A DNA stretch of 13,258 nt from an uncultured Oscillospiraceae bacterium (GTDB lineage Bacteria > Bacillota > Clostridia > Oscillospirales > Oscillospiraceae): NCBI GenBank assembly GCA_900762005.1, contig CAAFEV010000031.1, forward strand, positions 1 through 13,258, written 5' to 3'. The stretch's first letter is position 1. Each line of letters starts with the position of its first letter. Under the pieces are notes generated by a model that saw only the letters and a program-made list of their open reading frames with translations, made no database searches and had not been told where the DNA came from. Below, one piece after another: positions 1 through 5,779 of the stretch. The position numbers and the translations under genes were made by a program.

Positions 1-192
1 TATTCAGTTGTATTAGATTTTGCATTAGAAATCTGTTGTGTTCATTTGCGGTGCAAGTCCGAAAACCCGCACGGTGTAAGGCTTTGCGGAGGTCAGGCTT
101 CCAAAATGCTTGCCGCATTTCGAGTCAGCCCCGTTATGACCACTTCGATACCTCTCCGGATATGTTAACTCGGTAAACCGAGATTAACGCGA
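1..192. repeat. Tandem repeat, copy 1 (192-base unit, RNA-like)
   Basis: This is the first of two head-to-tail copies with a period of 192 bases; the copies agree at roughly four bases in five over the first 140 positions (judged by eye). The best conserved block (about 46-80) contains a small hairpin, CGG-TGCAAGT-CCG, followed by CCCGCACGG. TGCGG at 46-50 can pair with CCGCA a little downstream. A terminal hairpin CTCGG-TAAA-CCGAG lies at 169-182. There is no open reading frame that both copies preserve, so a structured RNA or a repeat family is more likely than a coding repeat. The core recalls the GGTGCAAGTCC element seen in cobalamin riboswitches and in some group II introns, but the rest of either consensus is not visible. 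More copies may lie upstream, beyond the window edge. Confidence 0.75.
117..157 (-). pseudogene. Probable 5' half of a tRNA-Ser(CGA), inside repeat copy 1
   Basis: Read on the minus strand, this stretch has the layout of a class II tRNA 5' half: a seven-base acceptor strand GGAGAGG (157-151), U8 and A9, a D-arm with a short TCG/CGG stem around GAAGTGGTCATAA, and an anticodon loop CTCGAAA with anticodon CGA at 122-120. The 3' half is missing: the bases after the anticodon loop do not close the anticodon stem, and no CCTCTCC acceptor strand or normal T-arm follows. Copy 2 of the repeat is similar here but lacks the tRNA-specific bases. The match to clostridial tRNA-Ser is from memory. It could be chance convergence of the repeat, a recombination scar or a partial conversion. 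Confidence 0.4.
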
Positions 193-377
193 TATTCAAT
201 TGTGTTCGATTTTGCATTAAAAATAGGCTGTGTGCGATTGCGGTGCAAGTCCGAAAACCCGCACGGCGTAAGGCACTGCGGAAGTCGGACGTCCAAAATG
301 GTTGCTGCATTTCACTCAGGCCGTTATGAAGACGTCAATACTGCTCCGTGTTTGACTCTGCACGGGCGCAGTGTAAC
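193..377. repeat. Tandem repeat, copy 2
   Basis: This is the second copy of the unit, beginning with TATTCAATTG against TATTCAGTTG in copy 1. The GTGCAAGTCC core is at 243-252. One base is missing relative to copy 1 near 320. The terminal hairpin is present at the equivalent place (358-371), but its stem is CTGC/GCAG rather than CTCGG/CCGAG, so pairing is kept although the bases differ. The inner CCGCA of copy 1 is CTGCA here, which gives a G-U pair if the plus strand is transcribed. From the end of this copy to the dprA-like stop at 486 I see nothing except a very short hairpin, CCGC-AGA-GCGG, at 475-485. No plus-strand gene follows that these copies could regulate in cis. Confidence 0.7.
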
Positions 378-485
378 TACATTCTGCGGTGGTATTATAG
401 CAGGTATTGCGCGAAAAAGCAAGCGTGAGAATTGTGTTTTAGGAACATTTTGCAAAGCGCGGCAATCAACAGTTCCGCAGAGCGG

Positions 486-1436
486 TTATTCATCGAAGAG
501 AGATAATTGCTCCGGGCGTACATTAAAAGGTATTTCCATAATGTCAACATCGCCGTCCCAGAACTCGTCGATGGGGATAGCACCCCTGTCAATCAAGGCC
601 TTATTGCCAAGGCCGGGGGAATCTGCTCTGCAAAGCTGCTTACACCAACGATGCTTCAGATTATCAACGGCACCTGACCAAGTACCGCCTTTATTATAAT
701 CGGAGCGGATGACAACGGTGGCGCAGGACTGCGCGTAGATAAACCGATTTCGCATCATGGCAAAGCCGACGTTAAAGTCGGCATCGGGATTTGCGACGGA
801 AAGCAGGAGCAGCTGCCCGGCTCGGATTGCGTTTGCCGTTGCGCCGAGCTTCATTCTTTTCAGCATGGAATCCGGCAGAAACTCCAAAACACTGCAGCCG
901 TATTGCAGAGCAGCCGTTTCCGCGGCGCAGTCGATGCCCTTTGCACCGCCGGAGACAACACCAAAGCCGTGCGCGGTCGTTTTCCGGACGGTAGCCCGTG
1001 TGAAGTCGATATCCTCCTGCGAGACGGCGCGCGAGCCGACATAGCCGACGTAGCGTTTATCGGGCAAGGGCAGATTTCCGGCGCAGTAAAAAAATGGCGG
1101 GCAGCGATTGCCGAGTGTCTCTTTTAGCTTTTGCGGGTATGCCACATCGGCACGCGACACGGCGACAATTCCCATGCTCTCATAGGAGGCGAGAACGGAA
1201 CGGAGCCTGCCGCTTCGGTCAATCAGGCGCAAAACGCGCTCTGCTGCGGCGGCATCAAGCCGCAATGTGCAAAGAATGTCATCAAAAGTCAGATGGAACA
1301 AATCCGCAGGCCGCAGCCTCACTGTCGCTATGCGCTGTTCCAATCGGTTCCATTCCGCAGGCTCCAGCGGCCGTACGGCATCGTCGGTGCACAGATGGCT
1401 GCATAACGTCAAAATCGCATCGGAATTTAGCTGCAT
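486..1436 (-). CDS. DprA/Smf-like DNA-processing protein with C-terminal clamp-binding-like tail
   Basis: This 316-residue protein belongs to the DprA/Smf Rossmann-fold family, whose classical members load RecA on incoming single-stranded DNA. Visible signs are the N-terminal helical region, a YPQKL...PPFFYCAGNL segment (about 100-122) typical of the start of the DprA fold, GSR at 134-136, the nucleotide/DNA-binding loop SGGAKGID at 162-169, MRNRFIYAQS at 228-237 and GGTW at 250-253. The extreme C-terminus reads EQLSLFDE; QLSLF (310-314) matches the canonical QL(S/D)LF beta-clamp-binding motif. The start is an ATG preceded by AAAGGAG. It is the last gene of the operon, 30 bases after the phosphatase gene. 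It may be an accessory DprA paralogue rather than the competence protein; family assignment is firm, the exact role is not. Confidence 0.85.
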   Translation of the reverse strand: MQLNSDAILTLCSHLCTDDAVRPLEPAEWNRLEQRIATVRLRPADLFHLTFDDILCTLRLDAAAAERVLRLIDRSGRLRSVLASYESMGIVAVSRADVAYPQKLKETLGNRCPPFFYCAGNLPLPDKRYVGYVGSRAVSQEDIDFTRATVRKTTAHGFGVVSGGAKGIDCAAETAALQYGCSVLEFLPDSMLKRMKLGATANAIRAGQLLLLSVANPDADFNVGFAMMRNRFIYAQSCATVVIRSDYNKGGTWSGAVDNLKHRWCKQLCRADSPGLGNKALIDRGAIPIDEFWDGDVDIMEIPFNVRPEQLSLFDE

Positions 1437-1466
1437 GGCGTTCTGTCTCCTTTGCTTTGGAGCGGG

Positions 1467-1919
1467 TTAATCGGAAAGTGCTTCAAGCAGGGCGGTGCAG
1501 CCCTCAAAAATATCGTCATAGGTTACGTCGAAGTTGCCGGTATACCAAGGGTCGGCAATATCACGGGGACGGGCGGAATAGTCCAAAAGTCGTTTTATCT
1601 TATGCTGAGGGTCGCTGCCGAAAATACGGCGCAGGTCAGCGAGATTGCCCCCGTCCATACATAGAAACAAATCGTACCTGTTGTAGTCGGTACGGCGCAG
1701 TTGAACGGCGCGGTGTTCGCAGATGGGAACTCCCATTTCTTTTAGCTTTCGGCGGGTGCCGTGGTGAATGGGGTTTCCGATTTCGTCGCCGCACGTTGCG
1801 GCGGAGTCTATGATAAAGCTCTCGGATAAGCCGCGTTGTGCGACGAGCTGCTTTAGAACGCACTCCGCCATGGGGGAGCGGCAGATATTCCCGAGACAGA
1901 CGAACATAATGCGGTGCAA
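1467..1919 (-). CDS. Low-molecular-weight protein-tyrosine phosphatase
   Basis: This is a 150-residue cytosolic phosphatase of the LMW-PTP family, which dephosphorylates phosphotyrosine (or phosphoarginine in the YwlE branch). The signature P-loop CLGNICRS begins at Cys8 and ends with Arg14, giving CX5R. The general-acid loop DPWYTG has Asp123. Length is typical for the family. I choose the TTG at 1919 because AAAGGA lies 8 bases upstream and the resulting N-terminus MHRIMFVCLGN aligns with family members. The downstream ATG (1907) would place the ribosome binding site about 20 bases away, and a longer reading frame would overlap the upstream gene. The gene follows the radical SAM gene by 13 bases, its ribosome binding site abutting that gene's stop, so the two are surely co-transcribed. 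Which branch it belongs to cannot be told by eye. Confidence 0.92.
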   Translation of the reverse strand: MHRIMFVCLGNICRSPMAECVLKQLVAQRGLSESFIIDSAATCGDEIGNPIHHGTRRKLKEMGVPICEHRAVQLRRTDYNRYDLFLCMDGGNLADLRRIFGSDPQHKIKRLLDYSARPRDIADPWYTGNFDVTYDDIFEGCTALLEALSD

Positions 1920-1932
1920 AGTATCAATCCTT

Positions 1933-2802
1933 TCAGAATAAACAAAATTGTGCGGAGGAGAGTTTATCTTCAAATTCTGTCAGCCACGCGAAGCACGCCT
2001 CCGGCTCATACAGGACGTTGTGCGCACGGCATTCGGACTGAAAAATACGGGTAAGACGGGCGGCGTTGGGACTGGAGCATTCGTAGCGGTCGCCGAAGGT
2101 GCGGATATATCGCTCCTTCATGCCGGGAAAGTGCTCGTCAAGCTTTGCATAGAAATACTGACGGTCACCGTCGCGCAGGGTGACGCCCATGCCGAAGTTC
2201 ATAATCATGTGAACCCCCGCGTCAAAGCAGTAGTCTAAAATGCCGCGCAGATTTTCCTCCGTATCGTTGAGAAAGGGGAGCAGCGGACAAAGCCAGACCC
2301 CGGTCGGAATGTCCGCCTCACGGACGGTCTTAAGCATAGCGGCACGTTGCATTGTGGTGCAGACCCTCGGCTCGATGATACGGCATAAATCCTCGTCAAA
2401 GGTGGTCAGCGTGGTGCAGACAACCGCCTTGGTTTTACGGTTGATGCTTTGCAGCAAATCCAGGTCACGCAGCACCAGATCGGACTTTGTCAAAAGGGAA
2501 ATACCAAAGCCGTAGCGGTCAATCAGCTCCAGACAGCGGCGTGTGAGTTGCTCGGTTTCTTCAATCGGCAGGTAGGGGTCGCACATCGAACCGCTGCCGA
2601 TCATGCAGGGACTGCGTTTGCGGCGCAGGGCATTTTCCAAGAGCGCGGGCGCGTTGCGTTTGATCTCGACATCCTCAAACGGATGATCAAACTGGTAGCA
2701 GGTTGAGCGTGAGTCGCAATAGATGCAGCCGTGCGTACAACCGCGATAGAGATTCATACCGTTCGTAGCGGAGAGAATGCTCTTTGCGTCCTTATAATGC
2801 AA
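1933..2802 (-). CDS. SPL-family radical SAM protein
   Basis: This 289-residue protein carries the radical SAM cluster motif CTHGCIYC, with cysteines 22, 26 and 29 as CX3CX2C, that binds a 4Fe-4S cluster and S-adenosylmethionine. The flanking sequence (MHYKDAKSIL at the start, GMNLYRG before the motif, CDSRS after it, then a GSGSMCDPYLPIE block) is typical of the group annotated as spore photoproduct lyase-like or Rv2578c-like radical SAM proteins. True spore photoproduct lyase is longer and differs, and the substrate of this group is unknown to me. The TTG start at 2802 is chosen because GGGGGTGAT precedes it by a few bases and the N-terminus then matches relatives; no ATG fits. It is the first gene of a three-gene operon behind the promoter at 2829-2857. 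Confidence 0.88.
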   Translation of the reverse strand: MHYKDAKSILSATNGMNLYRGCTHGCIYCDSRSTCYQFDHPFEDVEIKRNAPALLENALRRKRSPCMIGSGSMCDPYLPIEETEQLTRRCLELIDRYGFGISLLTKSDLVLRDLDLLQSINRKTKAVVCTTLTTFDEDLCRIIEPRVCTTMQRAAMLKTVREADIPTGVWLCPLLPFLNDTEENLRGILDYCFDAGVHMIMNFGMGVTLRDGDRQYFYAKLDEHFPGMKERYIRTFGDRYECSSPNAARLTRIFQSECRAHNVLYEPEACFAWLTEFEDKLSSAQFCLF

Positions 2803-2828
2803 GGCATCACCCCCTCTGTGGTTGTTCC

Positions 2829-2857
2829 AGTATAACACGAAAAAAAGCATACGTCAA
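2829..2857 (-). promoter_or_regulatory. Sigma-70 promoter of the radical SAM-phosphatase-DprA operon
   Basis: On the minus strand the -35 element is TTGACG (2857-2852) and the -10 element TATACT (2834-2829), separated by exactly 17 bases. The expected transcription start is near 2822, giving a leader of about 20 bases that includes the GGGGGTGAT ribosome binding site. The promoter sits immediately downstream of the hairpin at 2874-2906, as expected of a boundary between transcription units. Confidence 0.8.
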
Positions 2858-2873
2858 ATGCTTTACACGCAAG

Positions 2874-2910
2874 GAAATCCGGCACCCCTCGGGAGCGCCG
2901 GATTTCTTTT
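2874..2910. terminator. Hairpin separating the two minus-strand units; possible terminator
   Basis: GAAATCCGGC (2874-2883) pairs perfectly with GCCGGATTTC (2897-2906), and a short inner CCC/GGG pairing lies in the loop. On the plus strand four T follow; on the minus strand, the direction of the HAD gene that ends at 3007, the stem is followed by only a weak T-rich stretch. Position argues for termination of the levR-ptsHI-HAD unit, but the missing T-run on that strand makes efficient intrinsic termination uncertain. Confidence 0.55.
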
Positions 2911-3006
2911 GGGGTAATGCGCAGGAAGAAGAAAGGAGGTGTGCGAAAGGAAGCAGATGATTCGTATGCTAAAATCGGAGGAACCGCATGACTGCGGAAA
3001 AACATA

Positions 3007-3816
3007 TCAGGCGTCCAAAGAAAGCAAATATTCCACGGCGTTTGCAAAGCCCTCTTGTTCCAAATCGGTGCTGACAAAGCTTGCCGCCGCCTTAACCGCC
3101 GGTTGTGCGTTGCCCATTGCGACACTGACCCCCGCGCAGCGGAAGAGTGCTAAATCATTTTCGCTGTCCCCGACGGCGGCACATTGCAGCGGGGTAATGC
3201 CGCAATGCTTGCACAGAAACAGCAGACCGCTTGCTTTGCTTACGCCTTCTGCCATAATTTCAAGTACAAAGCGGCTTGAGGATACAACGGTAATTCCACT
3301 TATTTTTTTCAACACAGCACGCGCCTGCAGCAGTTGCTCCGGCGGGAGCAGGACATTAATTTTATCGACAGCCTCACCCTCGGGAAGAGAAGCAGACAGC
3401 GGCAGAGAGCGAAAATAGGCTTCAATATCGGGCATTGCCGCAAATTGTGCAAAGAGGCTTGTATAGCTTTCATTGATGACGATATGCTCAGCACCGAGTC
3501 GGCACAGACCGGGCGAAAAGGGGAGCAACGTCTCCTGCACGGCGCAAACCGCCTGCGGCGAGAGACTTTTGCGGTACAGCTCACGGTTTTCAAGGCAATC
3601 GACAAGCCTTGCGCCGTTGCAGGTAATTAAGTAGCGAACGGTGGGCAGGCTGCGCACGCAGGGCGGAATCAAAAGAGCAGAGCGGCCGGTTGCAATTACG
3701 GCTGCGATTGCGTTATCCGACAGCTTTTGTACGGCGGCAGCGGCGGAGGGCGGGATGCGTAAGGAGAGGTCGATGAGTGTGCCGTCTAAATCGATGGCAA
3801 CCAGCAGCGGCCTCAA
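3007..3816 (-). CDS. Cof-type HAD-IIB family phosphatase
   Basis: This 269-residue hydrolase has all motifs of the HAD superfamily in the Cof (IIB) arrangement: motif I DLDGT with Asp9 and Asp11, motif II ATGR around Thr43, ITCNGA at 64-69, the lysine of GVSKASGL (Lys194), and motif IV GDSEND at 216-221 followed by AMGNA. The family removes phosphate from sugar phosphates, pyridoxal phosphate, FMN precursors and similar molecules, and specificity cannot be read from sequence. It starts with TTG in the overlap TTGA, sharing four bases with the ptsI stop; GGAGGA at the end of ptsI serves as ribosome binding site, so translation is probably coupled. Being last in the ptsHI operon suggests a sugar-phosphate clearing role, which is an inference. 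Confidence 0.9.
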   Translation of the reverse strand: MRPLLVAIDLDGTLIDLSLRIPPSAAAAVQKLSDNAIAAVIATGRSALLIPPCVRSLPTVRYLITCNGARLVDCLENRELYRKSLSPQAVCAVQETLLPFSPGLCRLGAEHIVINESYTSLFAQFAAMPDIEAYFRSLPLSASLPEGEAVDKINVLLPPEQLLQARAVLKKISGITVVSSSRFVLEIMAEGVSKASGLLFLCKHCGITPLQCAAVGDSENDLALFRCAGVSVAMGNAQPAVKAAASFVSTDLEQEGFANAVEYLLSLDA

Positions 3817-5450
3817 GCGTCGTCCTCCGCGCAGGTGCAGCCAAGCGAAAGCAGACGTTGCTTTACCTCGGTAATCATAGCCATTCCGGCAGAGAAGCTA
3901 TCCAGTCCGGCATCGAGTAGCATCGCGGCGGCGGCGGGGACACCTGCAAGCTCGCCGCACAGACAGCAGGGAATGCCGTGGCGGTGCGCGGCGGAAATGG
4001 TGTTGCGAATCAGCGTCTGTACAGCCGGATGCATGGAATCATACAAATAAGCCATGCGCTCATTGCCGCGGTCGATTGCCAGCGTGTACTGCGTTAAGTC
4101 GTTCGTGCCGATGCTGAAAAAATCAGCGCGCTGCGCAAAGTCCTCGGCGCAGATGGCTGCGGCGGGGGTCTCAATCATCATGCCGACCGGAATGTGCGTA
4201 TCAAAGGCAATGCCCTGCGCCTGAAGCTCCTGTTGACATTCCCGCACAAGTGCGTCTGCCCAGTTCCATTCCTCCAAGGAGGCAATCATCGGGAACATAA
4301 TGCGCAGACTTCCGTGCACGGATGCCCGGAGAATGGCGCGAAGCTGCGTCTTTAACAGCTCCGGCTGATATTTACACAGACGAATGGCCCGCACGCCGAG
4401 AAACGGGTTGTCCTCGTGCGGCAGGGGGAGATAGGAAAGCGGCTTGTCACCGCCGATATCCAAGGTGCGGATGGTGACACCGTGCGTTCCGAAGCACTTG
4501 GCAATCTCGGCGTAAACGGTATATTGGGCATCCTCATCCGGCATGGCATCACGGGAGAGAAACAGCAGCTCGGTACGGAAGAGTCCGACCCCGTCCGCGC
4601 CGTTTTGAAGGGCGAGCTTCGCATCTGCAAGGCTGCCGATGTTGGCTTCGACATGAACGCTGCGGCCATCCGGCGCACGCAGCACACAGCCGTGCAGCTT
4701 TTGCAAGGCATCGGTCTGCGCTTCCTGTTGCGCAAGCAGGCGCAGACAGGCTTCTTTTTGCGCCTGCGTTGGGTTGACAAGCACTCTGCCCTTGGCGGCA
4801 TCGACAATCAACTCGTCGCCGGTGCGTATCTGCGTCAAGCAATCGGTACAGCCGACAACAGCCGGGAGCTGCATGGCATTTGCAATAATCGCGGTGTGGC
4901 CGGTCAGACCGCCGAGCTGCGTGACGAATCCGGCAATGCCGCTGCCGTTGAGCTGCACGGTTTGACTTGGAACAAGCTCCTTGGCAACAAGAACAGTTCC
5001 CTTCGGCAGGGCGGAGAAATCCTCCGTCTCTATGTGCAGGAGATTGCGCAAAATACGCTGACCGATGTCGTTAATATCCGCCGAGCGTTCGCGCAAATAG
5101 GCATCCTCCATCTGCGAAAAAACTTCGGAAAGCGTTTGTGCAGTGCGTGCAATTGCCGCTTCGGGCGATTCTCCGGCAGAGACAGCGGCAAAAGCATCCT
5201 CGTTAAAGGCGGGATCCTGCAAAAGCTCCAGATGCGCAGAAAGAATTTCCGCCTGCTCGCCCTGCGATTGCGCAATGCACGCCTGTGTTTGTGAAAGGCT
5301 TTCCGCAAGCGCGAGGCGTAAGCGTTCGCAGGCTTCCTCCGGCGATTCGGCAATTTGCGCCGTTTCCGACGAAAAGGAGCGCAGCACATACGCCGTGCCG
5401 AGGGCAATTCTGGAGGTCACGCCGATTCCGTTCAAGGTTTTTTCTTGCAT
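3813..5450 (-). CDS. ptsI: PTS enzyme I (phosphoenolpyruvate-protein phosphotransferase)
   Basis: Enzyme I transfers phosphate from PEP to HPr and so powers all PTS sugar uptake. The 545-residue protein has normal length and order: N-terminal HPr-binding region, the swivelling phosphohistidine domain with GGLTGHTAI (His185 is the expected active-site residue; the usual TSH is TGH here), then the PEP-binding TIM barrel with GVGLFRTELLF, FFSIGTNDLTQYTLA, and CLCGELAG carrying the catalytic cysteine at about 498. The ATG at 5450 is chosen because GAGGAG lies 7 bases upstream; a GTG at 5465 falls inside that ribosome binding site. Only four bases separate it from the ptsH stop, and it overlaps the HAD gene downstream, so the three genes are one translational unit. 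Confidence 0.97.
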   Translation of the reverse strand: MQEKTLNGIGVTSRIALGTAYVLRSFSSETAQIAESPEEACERLRLALAESLSQTQACIAQSQGEQAEILSAHLELLQDPAFNEDAFAAVSAGESPEAAIARTAQTLSEVFSQMEDAYLRERSADINDIGQRILRNLLHIETEDFSALPKGTVLVAKELVPSQTVQLNGSGIAGFVTQLGGLTGHTAIIANAMQLPAVVGCTDCLTQIRTGDELIVDAAKGRVLVNPTQAQKEACLRLLAQQEAQTDALQKLHGCVLRAPDGRSVHVEANIGSLADAKLALQNGADGVGLFRTELLFLSRDAMPDEDAQYTVYAEIAKCFGTHGVTIRTLDIGGDKPLSYLPLPHEDNPFLGVRAIRLCKYQPELLKTQLRAILRASVHGSLRIMFPMIASLEEWNWADALVRECQQELQAQGIAFDTHIPVGMMIETPAAAICAEDFAQRADFFSIGTNDLTQYTLAIDRGNERMAYLYDSMHPAVQTLIRNTISAAHRHGIPCCLCGELAGVPAAAAMLLDAGLDSFSAGMAMITEVKQRLLSLGCTCAEDDA

Positions 5451-5454
5451 GACG

Positions 5455-5721
5455 TCACTCCTCACCGAATTTACTTTCGATTAAAGCAACCAGCATGGTA
5501 ATCGCTTCTTCCTCGCCCGGTCCTTCGGCGCGCAGTACAACGGTATCATTCTGCTTAACGCCGAGGCGCAGTAAGCCGATGATGGAGTTAAGCGGCGTTT
5601 CGCGCTCCCCCTTGGAAAGGAGAACGGAACAGTCCTGTTGCTTTGCGGCATTTACCAGCATGGCGGCAGGCCGTGCGTGCAGCCCAACCTTATTTTGGAT
5701 GGTTACAATTGCGGTTTTCAT
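5455..5721 (-). CDS. ptsH: Phosphocarrier protein HPr
   Basis: HPr is the small cytosolic carrier that passes phosphate from enzyme I to EIIA domains. The 88-residue protein shows the active-site segment NKVGLHARPA with His15, and NSIIGLLRLGV with Ser46. A serine at 46 is the site used by HPr kinase/phosphorylase in Firmicutes, so this HPr is probably also able to serve CcpA-type catabolite repression. The usual lysine before Ser46 is Asn here. The ATG at 5721 is preceded by GGAGG at good distance; an upstream in-frame start (5754) would add residues that do not align with HPr. It lies 58 bases after the regulator gene and directly before ptsI. Confidence 0.97.
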   Translation of the reverse strand: MKTAIVTIQNKVGLHARPAAMLVNAAKQQDCSVLLSKGERETPLNSIIGLLRLGVKQNDTVVLRAEGPGEEEAITMLVALIESKFGEE

Positions 5722-5736
5722 AGTCGACCTCCGTTC

Positions 5737-5749
5737 TGAAAGTGTTTCA
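5737..5749. promoter_or_regulatory. Palindrome at the ptsH leader, cre-like but off-centre
   Basis: TGAAAGTGTTTCA is a perfect 5+5 inverted repeat around GTG. The half sites TGAAA and TTTCA are those of good CcpA cre boxes, but the usual 14-base spacing with a central CG is missing. It would fall at about +1 to +13 relative to a start from the sigma-54-like promoter just upstream, so it could act as an operator or roadblock, or it could form a short stem in the leader. Confidence 0.35.
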
Positions 5750-5760
5750 ATCAACCTTCA

Positions 5761-5777
5761 AGCAAAAATGATACCAA
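5761..5777 (-). promoter_or_regulatory. Sigma-54-like (-24/-12) promoter in front of ptsH
   Basis: On the minus strand the sequence is TTGGTAT-CATTT-TTGCT. The invariant GG of the -24 box and GC of the -12 box are exactly ten bases apart, and the -12 box is identical to that of the promoter at 8613-8629. The -24 box departs from consensus only in TGGTAT for TGGCAC. The start would be near 5750, leaving a leader of about 30 bases before the ptsH ATG. It lies between the regulator stop codon and ptsH, so it could drive ptsHI and the HAD gene independently of the regulator's own promoter. Confidence 0.55.
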
Positions 5778-5779
5778 TA

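Noticed and set aside
1..377. Cobalamin riboswitch or group II intron as a firm name for the tandem repeat
   Set aside because: The CGG-TGCAAGT-CCG and CCCGCACGG pieces fit, but the cobalamin B12 box and GGGAA segment, and the intron domain V, are not recognisable, and no vitamin B12 or plus-strand gene follows.
1..377. CRISPR array
   Set aside because: The unit is 192 bases, the copies are diverged throughout and no repeat-spacer alternation is present.
202..699. 165-codon plus-strand reading frame over repeat copy 2 and the end of the dprA-like gene
   Set aside because: It is half repeat sequence and half antisense to a clear family gene, has no ribosome binding site, and copy 1 does not preserve the frame.
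2984..2997. Terminator hairpin CCGCA-TGAC-TGCGG just after the HAD gene
   Set aside because: The stem is only five base pairs and on the minus strand it is not followed by T; the longer hairpin at 2874-2906 is the better candidate.
2939..3418. Plus-strand reading frame preceded by an AAAGGAGGTG-like site
   Set aside because: Most of it is antisense to the HAD gene, the spacing from the purine-rich site to any ATG is poor and the product resembles nothing.
4416..5294. 292-codon plus-strand frame opposite ptsI
   Set aside because: It is a long antisense frame produced by codon bias of ptsI; the minus-strand protein is an unmistakable enzyme I.
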